DNA of 64,000 nucleotides from Pterobdella sp. o SKG-2022 (lineage: Eukaryota > Annelida > Clitellata > Hirudinida > Piscicolidae), in contig OZ038320.1 in the NCBI GenBank assembly GCA_964035795.1, forward strand, positions 13,308,626 through 13,372,625. Direction: 5' to 3'. A program made the translations under genes and the position numbers. Of this stretch, positions 62,236 through 64,000 are shown one piece after another (within the stretch, counting starts at the first letter, position 1; the number at the start of each line of letters is the position of its first letter). The notes below the pieces were generated by a model. The model was not told the DNA's origin and searched no databases. It saw only the letters and a list, made by a program, of their open reading frames with translations.

Positions 62236-63322
62236 CGAGAGGTTCACCCACTGCGTAAACATGTACGTCACTAATGTACATTTCTGAACTACTGGTTGTG
62301 ATTTCTACAAATCTATACGTTTTAAGTATATGACAAGAAAAATTTCTGGAAGCTTTATTCAAAAAGTTGGCACATGGTAACCCTTGGCCCATGGCATATT
62401 GCTTCAGTAGTATCCTTACCAAAGATTTTCTGTTTTTCAATCCACTGTTAGGGTAATTGAAATTAGACAAGTTTCAAAGTATTTTCAAAACTTCATAATA
62501 TTCAATTTTTGAAGCATTTTTTGTAAACTTAATGAATATAATTTATAACTAAAAAAGCAACTCAAATTTCATACAATACAAACAGTTGAAAAATTACAGT
62601 TAGTGAAAAAAATGGTTCTAAGAATATAAAGTGCCAAAATTAAACTTAAAATAAGTGTTCTAATTAATTGGTATTTAAAAAAATTTCTGATTGTTTTTGA
62701 AAAGATACTCAGTTATTTTATGTACCAAATATTTTCAACAGTTTGTTCAAATATTATTTGGAAAGTTAGTTGTATGTCAACATTCAAATAACTTGCATTG
62801 TATAAAGATTGATGAATATTCCTTCTATAAAATACAGAGCCAACAGATTGACTCTCCACCAAACACGCGAAGCAAATGGCACGATAGCATAAGTTAATGA
62901 GTCGCCATCAATAGCCTGCATCGGAGAGGAGCGCTGTGAGGGGTTGCTCTGTTTTGCTATTTTATTGTATGCGACATCGATTTTACCTTCAAAAAATATC
63001 TCATAAATGTTTTATATGTTTTTTAATCAATAAAAAAATATACGGTAGAAGGCTTCCACAGAAATTTCGTAAATGACTATCTCTAAAAAGTTTCCTTTTA
63101 ATTCAACGATTTCATAAAGCTTAGTGGTATTGATTTTAAATTCTCCTTCGCCTGAACTGGGAATTCCGCCCACGTAAAAACCAGTTCCATTGATGTGGTT
63201 TTTTAAATATAGATCTATGTCATCGGCAAACTGGAAATCAGAATATGAGGCGAAATGGCTAAAAATGTTTAGAATTTGTTTATCAAATTTCAAACTATAC
63301 AAAATTTCATAAAAAAGCATTT
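62236..63322 (-). CDS. F-type lectin (fucolectin) domain protein, partial
   Basis: Three exons of a gene that seems to carry tandem F-type lectin domains, a fucose-binding jelly-roll fold of the discoidin-like superfamily. Exon 63322-63044 ends in ELKGNFLEIVIYEISVEAFY, like the last strands of one domain (GrYVxI...LxLxEVxVxa). Exon 62986-62793 joins in phase and opens a second domain: DVAYNKIAKQSNPSQRSSP, MQAIDGDSL and SRVWWRVNLLALYFIE, matching the family pattern (NVAxxKxAxQSS...AVDG...WWRVDLxxxYxI). Exon about 62457-62236 holds CANFLNKASRNFSC, TYRFVEIT and MYISDVHVYAVGEPL, the end of that domain. The phase at the 62793/62457 junction does not fit, so a small exon may be missing. The fucose-binding His/Arg residues cannot be confirmed. 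Both gene ends are unseen. Confidence 0.72.
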
Positions 63323-64000
63323 CTAAAATTAAGGGTTATTACTGGTCTGGTTTTGACAGTGATGATTCTGATTCTGTAGGGGTGACTCAAAAATATTCTG
63401 AAAAAACCTATAAAAAAATAAGTAATTATAGTAATTTTAACATTTTTGAGATATTTATAAAACATAACACTAATCTTTAGGAAAGTTTTTGTTTTCGTTG
63501 ATGTTTATTGCGCTTATTTTGATGAGTCATCCAATAAAATTAAATTTTTTTCATTATTTCCATTTCAAATTTGTTAATGCTCAGAACCGGTATAAAGAAT
63601 TTCCAAGCAGCCTAAAGCTGTTAAAATTGGACCAATCATAGGCTTTAAAAAATGTTAGTTTTTTTTTCTTAAAAATATTCATGTATCACAATGTTTAAAT
63701 ATTCACCGATTGTACAAAAAGCTTTGTTAGTTGATAAATGTTAGTTTTTTTTCATAAAACTTCTAAAAATAATTATTTCTGTACTTTCACAATTTTTTTG
63801 GAGTTCTATGATTGGTTCATAAACTATAGGCTCGCTCTTCAATACTTTTTGCCTGATTGCGAAGTGCCTGTAGAACCGGTAGTCCCTTTCAAAGAAACTT
63901 AACACGTTCTACAAAAAAACTGTTATTTATTAACGCTAAATTCACCTTTGAGTTGAAAATGTTGTATTTTAGCATAGGTCTCCAAATCATTATCTAATGC
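63323..64000. other. upstream intron or flank of the lectin gene
   Basis: AT-rich, with a fragment of the GACCAATCATAG repeat near 63632. No further lectin exon or other coding block was recognised up to the window edge. Confidence 0.4.

Overview
This is an AT-rich stretch of an animal (metazoan) nuclear genome. Coding sequence is broken into short exons of about 45-390 bp with GT/AG borders. The introns and spacers are full of degenerate LINEs, piggyBac-type elements, tRNA-derived SINEs and foldback repeats. I cannot name the species. An AT-rich invertebrate such as a cnidarian or lophotrochozoan is an inference from composition, repeat content and the presence of an F-type lectin. No rRNA, functional tRNA, CRISPR or bacterial-type operon was seen.

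Layout, left to right. 2.7-8.75 kb (minus): a gene of at least 17 exons whose product I do not recognise; almost all exon phases agree. 8.95-9.84 kb (plus): two possible exons of another gene. 11.9-24.5 kb (minus): a complete 13-exon gene for MGAT2 (GlcNAc-transferase II, 493 aa), with a broken piggyBac transposase, a GATA microsatellite, a LINE tail, a SINE and paired dispersed repeats in its introns. 25.1-34 kb: repeat-rich spacer holding a second piggyBac element with TTAA and 14-bp terminal repeats, and several foldback elements. 35.4-37.8 kb (plus): a complete 7-exon gene for a p31comet/MAD2L1BP homologue (342 aa). 39-42.8 kb: three LINE fragments, two meeting head-on. 43.4-49.7 kb (plus): a reticulon gene of at least 10 exons ending in a dilysine ER signal. 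50.3-61.9 kb: a LINE graveyard (L2/CR1-like and one other clade), with one SINE inserted in a LINE. 62.2-63.3 kb (minus): part of a gene with F-type lectin (fucolectin) domains.

The recognisable genes are unrelated housekeeping or secretory-pathway genes: MGAT2 acts in Golgi N-glycan branching, the reticulon shapes the ER, p31comet silences the spindle checkpoint, and the lectin binds carbohydrate. They do not form a pathway or cluster. Gene models were assembled by hand from homology I know plus splice-site and phase agreement; no search was run. I did not find a convincing new multi-gene system. The best candidate for something undescribed is the unrecognised gene at the left end.
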